Positions 11,336 to 22,756 of a stretch of DNA of 64,000 nt are shown piece by piece. Both the position numbers and the translations under genes were made by a program. The DNA lies in NCBI GenBank assembly GCA_030077755.1, contig JAQJZZ010000005.1, positions 1,426,001 through 1,490,000 on the forward strand. The letters are read 5' to 3'. Origin of the DNA: Filosporella fistucella. Its lineage: Eukaryota > Ascomycota > Leotiomycetes > Helotiales. A model generated the notes under the pieces. It saw nothing but the letters and a program-made list of their open reading frames with translations. It was not told the origin of the DNA and did not search any database. Each line of letters begins with the position of its first letter. The first letter of the stretch is position 1.

Positions 11336-12373
11336 CTACTTGGCCTCAAAAGTCTTCAGCACGGCGAGCAAAGTGCTGTCTAGATCTTCCTTCGGCAGCC
11401 CGAGCCTCTCATTCCACAATCCTCTTGTTTTCGAATAATTATTCAATCTTCCATTGCCATAAATAGCAGCTGTTATTGTTTCCGTAGCTCCTTGCACTGA
11501 TGGAGCTGCACTATTTTCAATTCTCTCGAATCCGCTCTCAGCCAGTCGTCTGGTGTCTCCCTCTGTAATCTCAAACCTATCCCCAGTCAGCTCCTCCAAG
11601 CGTGCAAGTACACGTTTTTGAGTGAGAGTGAAGGAGTTGACATAGATATATCTGTTCTTCGTTTCTTCCATATTCTCGGGCAGTAAAACAGCAGCCACAG
11701 CTCGCCCTATCTGCTCCACATTGGTAGCTTCAAATTCGTATTCTCCATTGTCGTATATGGTTGCTTTGCGTTCTGGAATTTCCCAGCCGAAAATTCCGGG
11801 CCTCTCAAGCACCCCTATAGGCAAATTAGTATGGAGTTACAATGGTGAGCCAAGGCGGGGAGCCTCCAAACTGTTTAGATGCTGCTCCCCTTGTCTTTGT
11901 GACAAGTCCAGGGCAAACTTATACCTACAATCAAAGAATGCTCCAACACAAATACCTGTCCACGATAACCCGGTCTTCTCTTTAGACCTCAAGTACGCAA
12001 CTGTATCTTGCTTCGGTTTTGCTGGAGGAACAAAAGATCCTGTCTCCGGAACTTGGGTATCGATTCCGTATTCCGATGGAATGAAGCGTTTGATACCAGC
12101 ATCGACAGCTGCATCAATGATGGTATTTTGCTGATTCGTGGAGAATGTCGCAATGGCCGAAACTATAGCATCTTGTCCGGTGAATGCTTTGACGAGGGAA
12201 GGATGAGTATAGTCTGTCTTGATGACTGCAACATGGCACGGAAATTTGGAGTTTGATGTCTCTCGAGTGAGGGCCGAAACAGAAAATCCCTTCGATATGA
12301 GTGCAGATATGATGTACAGGCCGATATTCCCCGAGCCTCCAATAACGATGACGTTTTGGATGTGAGAAGACAT
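11336..12373 (-). CDS. NmrA-like / isoflavone-reductase-type NAD(P)-binding protein
   Basis: Complement join 11336-11814, 11929-12373; 307 residues. An N-terminal Rossmann fold has the dinucleotide motif VIVIGGSGNIG (residues 8-18), followed by RFIPSEYGID, a conserved block of the family, and the substrate-domain segment DWVLERPGIFGWEIPERKATIYDNGE created by splicing out 11815-11928. The alternative donor four bases downstream would break the frame. Members are atypical short-chain reductases or redox sensors acting on aromatic or secondary-metabolite substrates, or regulators without catalysis; which applies here cannot be told. Its start is 610 bases from a divergent Zn2Cys6 regulator, a common arrangement for a regulator and its target. 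Confidence 0.87.
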
Positions 12374-12983
12374 GATGAGAAGAATACAGCTGACTTGGAG
12401 AGATTTCGCTTCGTAAGAGAAGAATGAGGTTCAGAATACTTGTCAGATATATTGCTCGAGTCAAATATTTGGACTGAATTATCGCATTTGGATTCAAATT
12501 TGGCAGCGAACCATGAGTATATATACCCATTGGTGCAAACTCGGAGCAAGTGCATTCGTGTCATGTAATACTTGGTATGTCAGCTACTTAATCTCTTTTG
12601 CGAAAGATCATGATGCTTCAACACGGATCCAACATATTTTCCCCATCAAACGGTGAAAGATGATTATTATCCAGGGCAGAGACGTGCGGTGACTAGCCTT
12701 CACCCGTTCTGGTCCCCGCAAAGACTCCACTTAACGGTGCAGCCAATTGTACATCGCGGTTTGGATGCAGGTAATCACTGAAATAGGATTAGTCTCCACC
12801 ACTACATGCCAACTCAATTGGAATATACGGGTACACTCCCATATTCGTGCATCGAGGCTTTCCTTAAATGTAATCATCAACAAAATCTGGCCGCACTTGA
12901 GTCATAGCGTTGATTGTTTGAAAATTTTGAATATCATTTTATATTCGAGAGTCAGAAACTCGGAAAGCTATCAAGAGGTAGAG
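12374..12983. promoter_or_regulatory. divergent promoter between NmrA-like gene and Zn2Cys6 regulator
   Basis: 610 bases shared by two divergent starts. A TATA-like GAGTATATATACC lies at about 12514-12526 on the reductase side. Zn2Cys6 proteins often bind paired CGG triplets; I could not pick out a convincing site by eye. Confidence 0.4.
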
Positions 12984-14120
12984 ATGTCTTTACCATCAGT
13001 GGCATCTGATAAAGTGACTCTTGCTAAGGGTTGTGGGTCTTGTATAAAGGCAAAGAGGAAGTGCAGTCGTACATTACCAAGATGTCAAAGATGCGGCGAC
13101 AGGAACATTTCCTGTAGATACCAGAACCAGCCCGGGTCGTGTGGAGACCAATCCACTTCCAGCGCATATGTGAATCGGACTGGTAATGCTGTCTCCAATT
13201 GTACCAATGTCAATATCAAAATCATTGGGTCAACACAACAGAGAATCGGTCCACCACAGCTCTATTCAATCCGAACTCGACGTCCGATTGATAGCCTGTT
13301 TCTCCGCGCCCCAAGTGTCATTCTCCCTATGGATCCTAAAACAATCAGCTACCTCAAATGTCATCTGCAAAGCTTCCCAGCGTCATTTGTCCAAACTCAG
13401 GGAACCATCTTCATCCACCCTCAGCTCTATCCGGCAGGACTTCCACCTACACTCCGCGCCGTTCTGCAGTTGTGTAAAATGCACATCGAGACCGCCACTG
13501 AAAATCGTCACTTACTCGCACCCGCAATATCTGACTTTACTCGCAAATTACTGAGCTCAATTTCGTCTACATGTACTTTTATTGGGAAATTGGCTTTCCT
13601 GCAGTCGCTCATCTTGCTCCAAATCATAACCCTACTTTTCCCCACCACAGATGTAATAAGGGCACAAGCAGAAGCAAGAGAGCTATTGGTCAGGTCCTGG
13701 ATTCATGAGGTCTACAACTCAGTACCTTCGTCTCTCCCATCATCCCTGACTCCACATCAAGCATGGGTTATCGCCGAATCTACCAGACGAACCATACATG
13801 CTGCACACATGATTGTGGGATGTCAATCTGTCTTAGCGACTGGCACATTCACGCTTACGCTGTTCGTCGAAGCTCTGCCTCTGGATCGCCATGATCGGCG
13901 ATGGACATATCGCGAACAAGATTCACTTTGCTCACCAGATTCCGCCAACAAAAGAGCGGACCTCATCAGCTACAGGGAGCTTGTAGATCTATGGGACAGA
14001 GGAGAGATCAAAGTTTCAAGTTTGTTTGTGGAATTGTTGATCGCTGCGTGTAAAGGAATCGATGAAGTGAGAATGGCAACACAAGAGACTGCGAGCAATC
14101 AAATACAAGAAGGATTTTGA
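12984..14120 (+). CDS. Zn2Cys6 fungal transcription factor
   Basis: Single exon, 378 residues. The binuclear zinc cluster is complete near residues 14-41: Cys-x2-Cys-x6-Cys-x6-Cys-x2-Cys-x6-Cys with the usual basic run KAKRKC. The rest is a helical regulatory region without the full-length fungal-trans domain; it resembles the short C-terminal domain found in many mould-specific cluster proteins. The ATG at 12984 was chosen because it sits just ahead of the zinc cluster, although the frame is open further upstream (12747) through AT-rich sequence. Predicted nuclear DNA-binding regulator. Its divergent neighbour is the NmrA-like gene, a plausible target (inference from position). It is convergent with the GH131 gene, only 34 bases apart. 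Confidence 0.88.
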   Translation: MSLPSVASDKVTLAKGCGSCIKAKRKCSRTLPRCQRCGDRNISCRYQNQPGSCGDQSTSSAYVNRTGNAVSNCTNVNIKIIGSTQQRIGPPQLYSIRTRRPIDSLFLRAPSVILPMDPKTISYLKCHLQSFPASFVQTQGTIFIHPQLYPAGLPPTLRAVLQLCKMHIETATENRHLLAPAISDFTRKLLSSISSTCTFIGKLAFLQSLILLQIITLLFPTTDVIRAQAEARELLVRSWIHEVYNSVPSSLPSSLTPHQAWVIAESTRRTIHAAHMIVGCQSVLATGTFTLTLFVEALPLDRHDRRWTYREQDSLCSPDSANKRADLISYRELVDLWDRGEIKVSSLFVELLIAACKGIDEVRMATQETASNQIQEGF

Positions 14121-14154
14121 GAGTGAAACCTTTGGGGTAATATAGGCGCCGTGT

Positions 14155-15224
14155 CTATTTGGAAATACACCCTCCTTGGCTATCTTCAATAAATATTCCG
14201 CCATATATCTGGCCTTCATGGATATTACTCTCGTGATATCCATCATATACCACGCTGACAGTATTGGTTGCCTTTTTCGCAACGCCAATTTGGAATTGAC
14301 CACCACCACTGTTATCATTGGGCAGAGGTTTTGTCACAGCCTCGAGGGGATCGCATCCAACCGAATAATAGACCTGAAGCGTGCTAAAAGAATGTCAGCA
14401 AGCTCTCGCCACCAACAAATTAACAACACTCACTTCTTTTCATAATCGACCGTGATTGCAAAATTCTGCCAATCATTCCACTCAATCCTCTTCGTCCAAA
14501 TAACATTATTCTTTCGATCTAAGAATTTCCATAATCTTTTGTCCAGTCCTGTGGTGGTCACATTCCCTTCTTTAGGTTTATCTTGCTCCAGCATGATACC
14601 GGTGTTGAAGGAGAACTGATTGCTGGCATAATCATTGGCTTCATGCCATGCGTTCATATATTCGTGGCTGCCCATGAAGTTAGTGGTACTCATTCTATAC
14701 TATTGGAGATGTGATGGGTGTTGCTCTTCATCGTGCGTTTCGGGGTGCTTTTGGGAGAGGGAAAAGTTCTCCAGTGTTGCAACATACGTCAAGTTCATTT
14801 TGGCATTCAAATCCTGCATGACGCTCCAATGGAAGGTCTTCACACCAACATTCGTCGCATCGGATCCATTTCCCATGAGCAATCCAGCCCGACGAAATCC
14901 AACTTGTTGTTTCCCACCTCCAGGCACGAAAATAGAGCGGTCATCAATGGTCACCTCTACCGCTTTATACTTTGTTGAATCGAACCTAGATGTTTCGACA
15001 TCGGGCAACTCGATGATTTGAGACCATGTCAGATTCTGTCCCTTGACGTACTTTGGACTAAATGGAGATGCCGTTGTATCGAAAGTCGCAAGCGTGGCAT
15101 TGAGAGGCACTCGTCCATCTTTGGTAATTGGGCATTTTATGGGAGATTTTGGCTTAGGAAACGCTGAAGCGAGGACTGCAAAAGCTCCTACGAGAGCAAG
15201 ACTGGTAGAATTTGGGAGTAACAT
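14155..15224 (-). CDS. secreted glycoside hydrolase family 131 protein
   Basis: Complement join 14155-14383, 14434-14694, 14788-15224; 308 residues. A signal peptide (residues 1-21, ending near ASAFP) precedes family landmarks: DGRVPLNATLATFD, SPKYVKGQNLTWSQIIELPDV, GFRRAGLL and NAWHEANDYASNQFSFNTG. Intron 1 (14695-14787) joins AKMNLT to MSTTNF; intron 2 (14384-14433) joins DYEKN to TLQVYYSVG. GH131 enzymes are single-domain beta-glucanases acting on beta-1,3, beta-1,4 or beta-1,6 glucans, known almost only from fungi and oomycetes. There are several Asn-x-Ser/Thr sites. It is divergent from a GH16 gene, suggesting joint expression on glucan substrates. Confidence 0.87.
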
Positions 15225-16011
15225 GGCTGCTGGTTCGTGGACGGCACTGGAAAATCAGACAAACATTGAGCGAACCCCATGGGTCTTATATGGCGGGTTC
15301 GAGAAACATTTCTCCGTACAAAGAGGTAAATATGCAGGTCCCAGATCAGGCTCAGTGATCGTGCAGCAAAACAATATAAATAATTTATTTTTGGGACGAT
15401 TTCACAGTGCACCTCGTGCTGTATCCTCAGGGGTTCTCTCGCTAAACTTTACCCCAGAGGGAGAGTTTAGGCAGGACGGCTACCCCGCCTTGATCTTCCA
15501 TTCTCCAGCTTTACGTAGTACGTTACTCTTGTTACTCTTGCAGCGACTCTTGCAGTTATTTTGTTTTTATCCTCTCTATTTTCATTTGTCGGTATATCGG
15601 GCAATGTTTGTTCCATTGATTTCCCCGGACATCCCCTTGATCGGCAACCAGGTAGTCTCGTTTCAAGTGATCCGCGTACCGACTCCTCATCCCATGACCT
15701 TAATTGAGGTTAATTCTCTAAATGAGACGAGCGTGCAAGGTTCACACGGCTCTTCATCGAGGTGATCGTTGGCTATATCATCCCATTAATTGAGTTATAT
15801 TCCTGAAGTTGGCTGAAAGAGGCATGTGGTACTCAAATTAAAGTTTTGTCATGATGAGCCTGGCAAGTTTCGGCCCGGAATACTGGCAGGTAGTTATATG
15901 AGATGATATATTAAAGGCTCTTCCTCCTTCTTATTTTGCTCTTGGATTTGAATCTCATTCATTGTAAATTTTGCTTTTCACTGTATATACTTCATACTTT
16001 CAAACCTCAAA
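15225..16011. promoter_or_regulatory. bidirectional promoter of GH131 and GH16 genes
   Basis: 787 bases between two divergent starts of secreted glucanases. A TATA-like TATATTAAA lies at 15907-15915, about 100 bases before the GH16 ATG. An AT-rich CAATATAAATAATTTATT near 15371-15388 may serve the GH131 side. A long plus-strand open frame starting within GH131 runs into this region but is the antisense shadow of the signal-peptide exon. Confidence 0.5.
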
Positions 16012-17010
16012 ATGCATTATACACCCCTCTCTACTCTCCTCCTGGCCCTGCCACTCCTCGGCCTCGAAAGGGTAGCGGCAGTACGCACAATGATACCCAA
16101 AACCTGCTTCGATTCCCAAGCTGCCTTCGAAACTGATTGGAACTATCTCTACCCATGGGGCTCCGATCACAATGGCGGCGCTCGCATGGACAAAGCCCAC
16201 GTATCAATCTCCAACGGTGTCCTGACACTCACTGCCCAGCCAGCCAGCGGACAGAAACCAGCTTCTTCAGGAGGGAAAAGCATACCAATCCACTACCTCT
16301 CTGGCACAGTCTATGCGAAAGAGAAATTCACCGTCCAAAAGGGTGGAGGCTACGACTTCAGCGCTGATTTCAAAGCTACGACGACGAAAGGCACATGGCC
16401 TGCTTTTTGGCTCACAGCTGTGGATGGCTGGCCACCTGAGGTGGATTTGGCAGAGTGGAAGGGCAGTGGGAAGATCAGCTTCAATACTTTCAATACAAGT
16501 AGTCAAGTTTCTACGAAGGATATTACGTATCCCAATCCTGGAGATTGGCATACTCTCAAGTCGACAGTGAGGGACCATAACGGAAAAGACTTGCAGATCA
16601 AGTTTTTCATGGATGGGAAGGAGATCACTACACAGTATGGAAAAAATTTCTTGGGGAAAGCAATGTGGTTGTAAGCTGCTTCCTGTTCTCTTCCGTTTCA
16701 GTTTTGCTTGAGCACATTATTTGCTACTAGTGCGATGCAATAGAGTATGCTGTCCGCTCCAAGTTATACTGGTGCATCAGCCAGATTGTGGTTGTCCACT
16801 CCAAAGAATGAGGCTTTAATATGGAGAATGTTCTTGAACTAACCTGACATCACATAGGATCATGGATTTACAAATGGAAGGTTCATCTGGATCTCCCGGA
16901 CCTACAGGACGTAATTAACCCTTGATGTTCTTCGAGTATGTGCTAGCTGACTATTTCAAGAAACACTGTTCCAAGCCCGAAATATGGAAGTACTGACGTA
17001 CAATCCATAA
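16012..17010 (+). CDS. secreted GH16-type beta-glucan hydrolase/transglycosylase
   Basis: Join 16012-16670, 16858-16910, 16961-17010; 253 residues. A signal peptide spans residues 1 to about 22. The concanavalin-like fold carries the GH16 catalytic signature EVDLAE at 143-148 (Glu143 nucleophile, Asp145, Glu148 acid/base). The C-terminus was rebuilt across two introns: 16671-16857, giving MWLIMDLQMEGSSGSPGP, then 16911-16960, giving GQTLFQARNMEVLTYNP, which matches the closing strand of the family. Without the second intron the protein would stop early at GRN. Acts outside the cell on beta-1,3- or mixed-linked glucans; the exact substrate is unknown. The partner gene GH131 lies upstream on the other strand. 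Confidence 0.88.
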
Positions 17011-17344
17011 CTTGGAGATAAACACGGACACGATATTTCAGAGTAAGGATTTGTTGATCCGAAGAAACATTGACGGAGAGGGCCAGAATGGATTGTGGAC
17101 TATAGAGCCACTTCCAGATGCATCTGGTGCTGCTATTCAAGCTGAGATATTTTTCAATATCATTATAGATATTCATCCACTACAAAAAAATCCGGTTTAT
17201 CCTTCAGATATTCACCCAAGGTGATATTAACGCCGAAAGCGCCGCAATATTATACTGGAATCCATCTTGGAGCATAGAGTTTCTAGGGAGCCGCGAATTT
17301 GACTATGTGAATGTCAACGCTGTCACAACCAGACTTTCCTATTT
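17011..17344. other. convergent 3' spacer
   Basis: AT-rich spacer between the GH16 gene and the serine-hydrolase-like gene, probably 3' UTRs. Confidence 0.4.
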
Positions 17345-18841
17345 CTATAGAATCTTACAGATAGCGCCACAGCCACCATGACCATCAATAGAGTCATAAT
17401 CCTCTGGATCCACAGGAGATCTACCATTGCGATACTGCCAAAGCCTTGACACGTCTTTGATCCTCGTTGGTCCAGAGTCGATCTGATTTGTCCTTGCTCC
17501 ATCGCCAACGGCTGCACCAGGCTGAGTCAGAATTATAGAGTTCATAAAATCATTACCATTTTCATCTACCCTTCCATCCTTCATCGTAAACATTGTATCC
17601 AAGTAATGCATATTCAGCAAATGGCCCATACCATGTCTGATGAATACAGGTCCGTAAAAAGCGTTGCCGTCTGCGAAAGGTTGGGCCTGCGGGCTTGTAA
17701 ATCTCAGAACTCCAATATTGGCTACAAAATCCCCCTGGTTTGCATAATGCTCGATGTGTTTGATCACTCGCTCTCCAGGACCGCCTTTATCCTCAAGGAC
17801 ATTGGCTCTCGGGTTTCGAACGAGTGGGTTGTTGAACTGTCTCGCTGCGTTCCCGAAGGTAAAGATTTCGAGCTTCGAAATGACTTCATGTGAAAGATCC
17901 GAAAGGAGCCAGTCGAGTATCGAAGATCCTTCAATGCCACCTTGGCTATGGAGAATAAGGACGACCTTTTTCGTTGCGGGAGCAGCAAGAGCGGACCGGA
18001 GTTGTGCTCGACCTTGACGGATGTCACGAGTTTTATAGTCGAGATCCCTTTGAATTAAGCATTCAATGAGATCAAAGAGGAATCCGTAACTTAAAACTTG
18101 TCAGCGGAGTAACGGAGATGACTGCCAATCCAGTGTGTAGAGTCTGCTCACGTGACATTATGAATTCCAACTACCTATGACTGTCAAAACGAGCTTCCAG
18201 GGACGAGCTGCAGCTGGAACATACCTCTCGTTGAAAAATTCTTGCCAGTAAATCCAAATTCGCTTGCAGCCAGTTCTTACTGATTGAAGTCAATTCTCCA
18301 TCACTCCCCCTCCCCCTCCGCCGACAAGAAATTTGACATACCCGACTGACACCCCATTGATAAAGAACCACAATTCATGCTCATCATTCACTGGCTTCAG
18401 TCCATCAGGGAGCCCAACTAAGCACTCTGTCGTCGGTCCTCCATTTAATAAGCGTGTGAAAATTAGAGTAATAGCCATGAAAACCACGACATATAGTACA
18501 TTAACTATCCCAGGTATGAACCAAAACAGGACAGCCATTAAAGGCAGAGTAATGATTAGAAGCAGTTGAACTAATAGAAGAATGGTATGAAGGATTACAT
18601 CTTTGGCATTCGGCCATGATGGGTAGAGCTCGCATAGACGTCCAGACACGAAGGGACCGAAGGGTAATATAATCTTTGGAAGGAGGGCGCTGAGCTGGAA
18701 AACAGATAGTATGTCAATCCAGATAAGCCGAAATGGGTTCTGGTCAATATCTGAGGGTATGGATATGAATGGATTATTGCCGAAGGGTTCGTTGAGATTG
18801 ATGTGCCCAGCGCCAGAATGGACTGACCTAGATCCATACAT
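17345..18841 (-). CDS. membrane protein with serine-hydrolase (GxSxG-like) domain, apparent frameshift
   Basis: Complement join 17345-18090, 18152-18174, 18225-18279, 18342-18841. Exon 1 starts MYGSRSVHSGAGHINLNEPFGNNPF, as in fungal homologues of unknown function, then has two or more hydrophobic spans (LLLVQLLLIITLPLMAVLFW region). Later exons give GKNWLQANLDLLARIFQRE, VVGIHNVTYGFLFDLIE and, after a break, LIQRDLDYKTRDIRQG and the nucleophile elbow ILHSQGGIEG near residue 240, followed by FTFGNAARQFNNP and the HIEHYANQGDF block that probably supplies the catalytic His. Between YGFLFDLIE and LIQRD there are four bases (18059-18062) where the frame needs three, so the gene reads out of frame downstream. 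It is either a pseudogene or a sequence error. I know of no assigned substrate. Confidence 0.75.
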
Positions 18842-20532
18842 AATGATGCACTTTGAATAGGAATCCAGGTAAACAGAGGTTACATCGAAAGAAAAAGTAG
18901 GTAATTTATAAAAGTGAGTTTCGCGGACTTGCAGCCACTGATATGCATTTTCTTTTCTTGGGTTTCTGGGTGAGACACCAACGACATGTGCTGACCCTGT
19001 CAGCCGTGCCATCCTTTGTCCCTGTTATAGTGTAACAGCCCCATCCAGATGTCAGAATCTCAGTAGACGATTTACATGTGATAGAACGACAGGATAACAT
19101 AGCACCAACGAGGCTACTTGGAGGTGTAGTTGAGTCCGAAGGGCTGCAGCTTGAATACAGATGTTGGCCAAATGAGATGCTTCCAAGTATTAGACGAGGA
19201 TCCCATAGGGAAATGTGTACGGAGCATGATAATAGAAGACTATTCAGGGTGATTCCTCAGGCAAATGGGATTAAAATTTAGGGGTCCTGGCTGAGAGTCT
19301 TCAAATACATGAGGCGGTTCGGATCAAACCCCTGGATCTCGTGAGAAGGGGCTTGGTGAATCGCACGGCTGAAATATAGTTTAACGATAGGAACTTTCCA
19401 GAGTCTTTCCTTCTGCTGTGACTCTGGCTTAGATGTACTTGCCAACCTCTGTGGCTGATTTAGACGGCCTCTTCAAAGATTGGCGAAGATGACAGACATA
19501 AGCTGAGTCGGTGAAAGGGACATGCCGTAGCTCGCGGACCCGAGCAAAGCAGAGTGGAAATTATCAACGAACACTCATTGGAAGGCAAAGGTCAAAGCGG
19601 CCAATTGCTGATGCGAGCGGCATGAAGGGCTGCAGTAAATCGAGAGGCAAAAAATCTCATGTCGACAAGATATCATACCAGATATACGCACACAGAGTCA
19701 TACTGCTTGCGCCACAAATTACAATCGCATGTACAGTGTGTATCATCCTTCCAACTCTGAGGCTATGCAGGGCACTTGCTCTCAATATTCTCATCTTTTT
19801 TGGCTGGTCGTGACCATGATGGTTTCATTGTTGAAATGGGTGTGCTTTTACATCGAGGGCAAGCGCCTGGATGCAATCCTTAACAAGAAATACGGAATAA
19901 CACTCGTTAACATTTGAAGCAGGTACAAAACTTTGACGAGAGCACTCGGGCTCATCTGCTTGGGGATGTTCAGATATTTAAGTACCTGACAGTGTCATTC
20001 AGCGGCTGGTTTTAGTGCTGTAATAGGGCTCCCCCGGCAGCTTTTAGTGGGGAGCCCTCTGTCACCGAACACACATTAGCATGTAGCCTGTCGCATTGTT
20101 AACGTATAATAGGCATCATGACTAATTTATCTACCTTAAACTCCTCAGGGATGTAACGCATGACTTGTCAAACCATCTGGGTCTGTTTCTGCTATTATAA
20201 TTGGATACATTATTGGGTTTAGGGTGATGTATTGAAGGTCTACTCGAATGTACAGGCTTTGTATCGGTAACGAGGGAAAGCTTCAGGCTTACCTCCACTA
20301 ACTGCTGAGAACGAAGTGCCGTCAAAATGCTAATTTTCACTTTCGTGAAACCACATAGAGACATGCGCAGTATCTATAGCGAATATATAGCATAAAATAT
20401 GCGATAGGATTAAATTATTCTTTGCAAACTATATCGTAGCTAGACTGTATATTCCACAGCACACCCAATTGCGACCTGCACTTATACCAAGAATGATATG
20501 TTTACAACCGCCCACCAAAGAAACCGAGCTGT
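18842..20532. other. 1.7-kb intergenic stretch, no supported gene
   Basis: Only short open frames with no recognisable product. It contains the upstream region of the serine-hydrolase-like gene and, at 20025-20058, a perfect 10-bp inverted repeat. An AT-rich segment precedes the 3' end of the sugar transporter. Confidence 0.5.
20025..20058. repeat. 10-bp perfect inverted repeat (hairpin)
   Basis: AGGGCTCCCC at 20025-20034 is matched by its exact reverse complement at 20049-20058, separated by 14 bases. G/C-rich arms in an AT-rich spacer could form a stable hairpin. No attached gene or element was identified. Confidence 0.6.
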
Positions 20533-22756
20533 TTAAATCTTAAGCTCCTTAGTCTCCACTACTTCGACTGGGTGAGTTGGGTGTGGCTCGATATGGTCCA
20601 CGTTGTCAACTCCAATGTGAGCATGGTGAGCATCCTCCACATGAAGCAAATCAGCACCCTTCTCTGTGTGGTTCTGACCTCCGAAGAGAGTATCAATCTC
20701 CTCAAGTGCGGTGCCCTTAGTCTCAGGAATGAAGAACCAGACGAAGAATGCGAGGAAGACGTTGGTAGTCATGAAGAAGAAGAACGATTTCAGACCGCAA
20801 TTGGCATAGAACTATGATTGATTAGTCATCGTATGCCTGAAATTGAATATAGAAGGAAGAACGTACTGTTGGGAAAAACTGGTTGAAAATAGCTTGTGCG
20901 ACATTTTGCATTTGCTAAGAATATGTTAATTATGTTTCGAATGGTTTCGTGGGTCGAGAGACATACCGAACACATGCCGACAGCTTGCGAACGAACGTTC
21001 ATGGAGAAGACTTCAGATGTCCAAATCCAGACGGTAGCACCCCAAGAAGGCTTGTAGAAGAAGATGAACAAGAAGAGCATAGCGACGATGGCTATTCCGA
21101 CGGGTGTCTGCTTTCCTCCTGCTGCCGTATTGGGTGTCTCGAGACCGATCAAGGGGACGATCAGCATACAGCATGCCATTCCGATAGCACCGGTGATCAA
21201 GAGGAACTTTCTACCAAAACGATCGACAGTCCAAGTGGCGTTGAGTGTGAAGAGAATACCGCAGGTAGCGTTCAAGGCGTTGATCAAGTTGATGGTGTCA
21301 ACTGAAGGCCAGATCTTCTTGTAGACTAAGTTCAATGTTAGAATAAATCAATCAGGACCCCTTCAATCTCGTGAAGAGATATACTGAGCCATCGCGAAAT
21401 TTCTGTTGCTTACTGGTAGAAGAGTACGAGTTAAGGGTTCCTTGTCCAGAAAGTTGTTGACCAATGTTGATAACGAAAGCCAAGAGCAGACGCTTCCTGA
21501 CGGAAGGATCCTTGAACAAGGCCATGTAAGAACCGGAGATGACTTCCTTCTCGAAAGTGATGGCTTCACGAATAGCTAGAATCTCATCTTCGACTTCTTG
21601 CTCGCTGTCTCGGAGACGGGTCAATGATCGTCTAGCATCCTCGATACGGTCACCGTGTTGGACTGAACATTATTAGTAGCGGTTTATTGGGTTTGGCTGC
21701 ATGGATCACATACTGTACCATCGGGGAGTTTCTGGCATGAACGGGAGCTGAGCGAGAATGATGATTGGCACCATCATTTGGAAAATAACTATAAGTATGT
21801 TAGCAGATGTTGATAATATCCCAGAAGCTGGGTAGTACGTACCAACAATTCTCCAGTCCCACTCTCCGAGCTTAGTCTTGTGCTTTGCGCAAGCGTAATT
21901 GACCCAGTATGCAACTTTAATCCAGTCAGTATGCCGATAACCCTTCGTATCGAAGAACGCAAAGTGTTGTCCTTCCTGCTAATGACTTACTGAAAGAACC
22001 GACTGAGTAGAAGAGCTGCCAGAAGGACACTGAAGTTCTGTTAGCATGTATCACTTATGTAGACAGAAGTTTTGGTAACTTACTGACTTTGCCTCGAATC
22101 TCAGCAGGCGTAATTTCACCGATATAGACAGGTCCAGCAGCTACAGCCGTCAGCTACGAACCCTCGTCACGGAAAGATAACATACTCAGAGCCATTCCTT
22201 GACCAATACCGATAAGAACACGACCGAAAATGAAGACGCCGATGCCATGGTGAGGTGACCAGGTTTGTACGACAGTAGCAACGACAGTGATGAAGCAGCC
22301 GATTCCCATTCCCCATCGTCGACCAAAATAATCTGCCTATTTTCGTGTGAGTTGATGAGGGAGGTTATTGAAGATGGTACGCTTACAGTTGGACCACCCA
22401 GGAACCAACCAGCACAGATAGCACCGATCGAGTATGAGGTATTGATCAAACCCAAGAGTTGACCTTGCTAAAAGATTGTTAGCTGATCTGATTTGCCAAT
22501 ACTGAGGCCAAGAGCCAAGGCAAAAGAAGCATTTGGCTTGCAGTCTTGTCGTTCCACAAGCCAATGTCCGGAAAGCCATTTCTTGGATTCTTGACGTCTG
22601 GTAATGATATAAACTTACGGGATTATTGAAATATGCCTTCCAATGAACATTGCCTTGGACGGCATTGAAAACGGCTGCATCGTAACCATAGAGAACCATA
22701 CATCCGGCTGCCACCATGGCGGCATACCAGTTGTACACACGTGATTTGGTCACCAT
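20533..22756 (-). CDS. MFS sugar transporter, eleven exons
   Basis: Complement join 20533-20811, 20867-20914, 20967-21325, 21414-21662, 21714-21788, 21843-21914, 21991-22029, 22084-22140, 22186-22336, 22387-22467, 22619-22756; 515 residues. Frame is kept through all ten introns. The twelve-span sugar-porter fold shows its standard signatures: GYDAAVFNAVQGN in span 1, ADYFGRRWGMGIG between spans 2 and 3, FMPETPRW after span 6, GQQLSGQ in span 7, DRFGRK between spans 8 and 9, and FFIPETKGTALEEID after span 12. The C-terminal tail is His/Glu-rich and cytosolic. Predicted plasma-membrane proton symporter for a hexose, pentose, disaccharide or quinate-like substrate; sequence alone does not say which. 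Several exons are only 39-57 nt. Confidence 0.93.

Noticed and set aside
15043..15765. 240-codon plus-strand open frame
   Set aside because: It is antisense to the first exon of the GH131 gene, which has a signal peptide and clear family motifs; the rest runs into promoter DNA without protein character.
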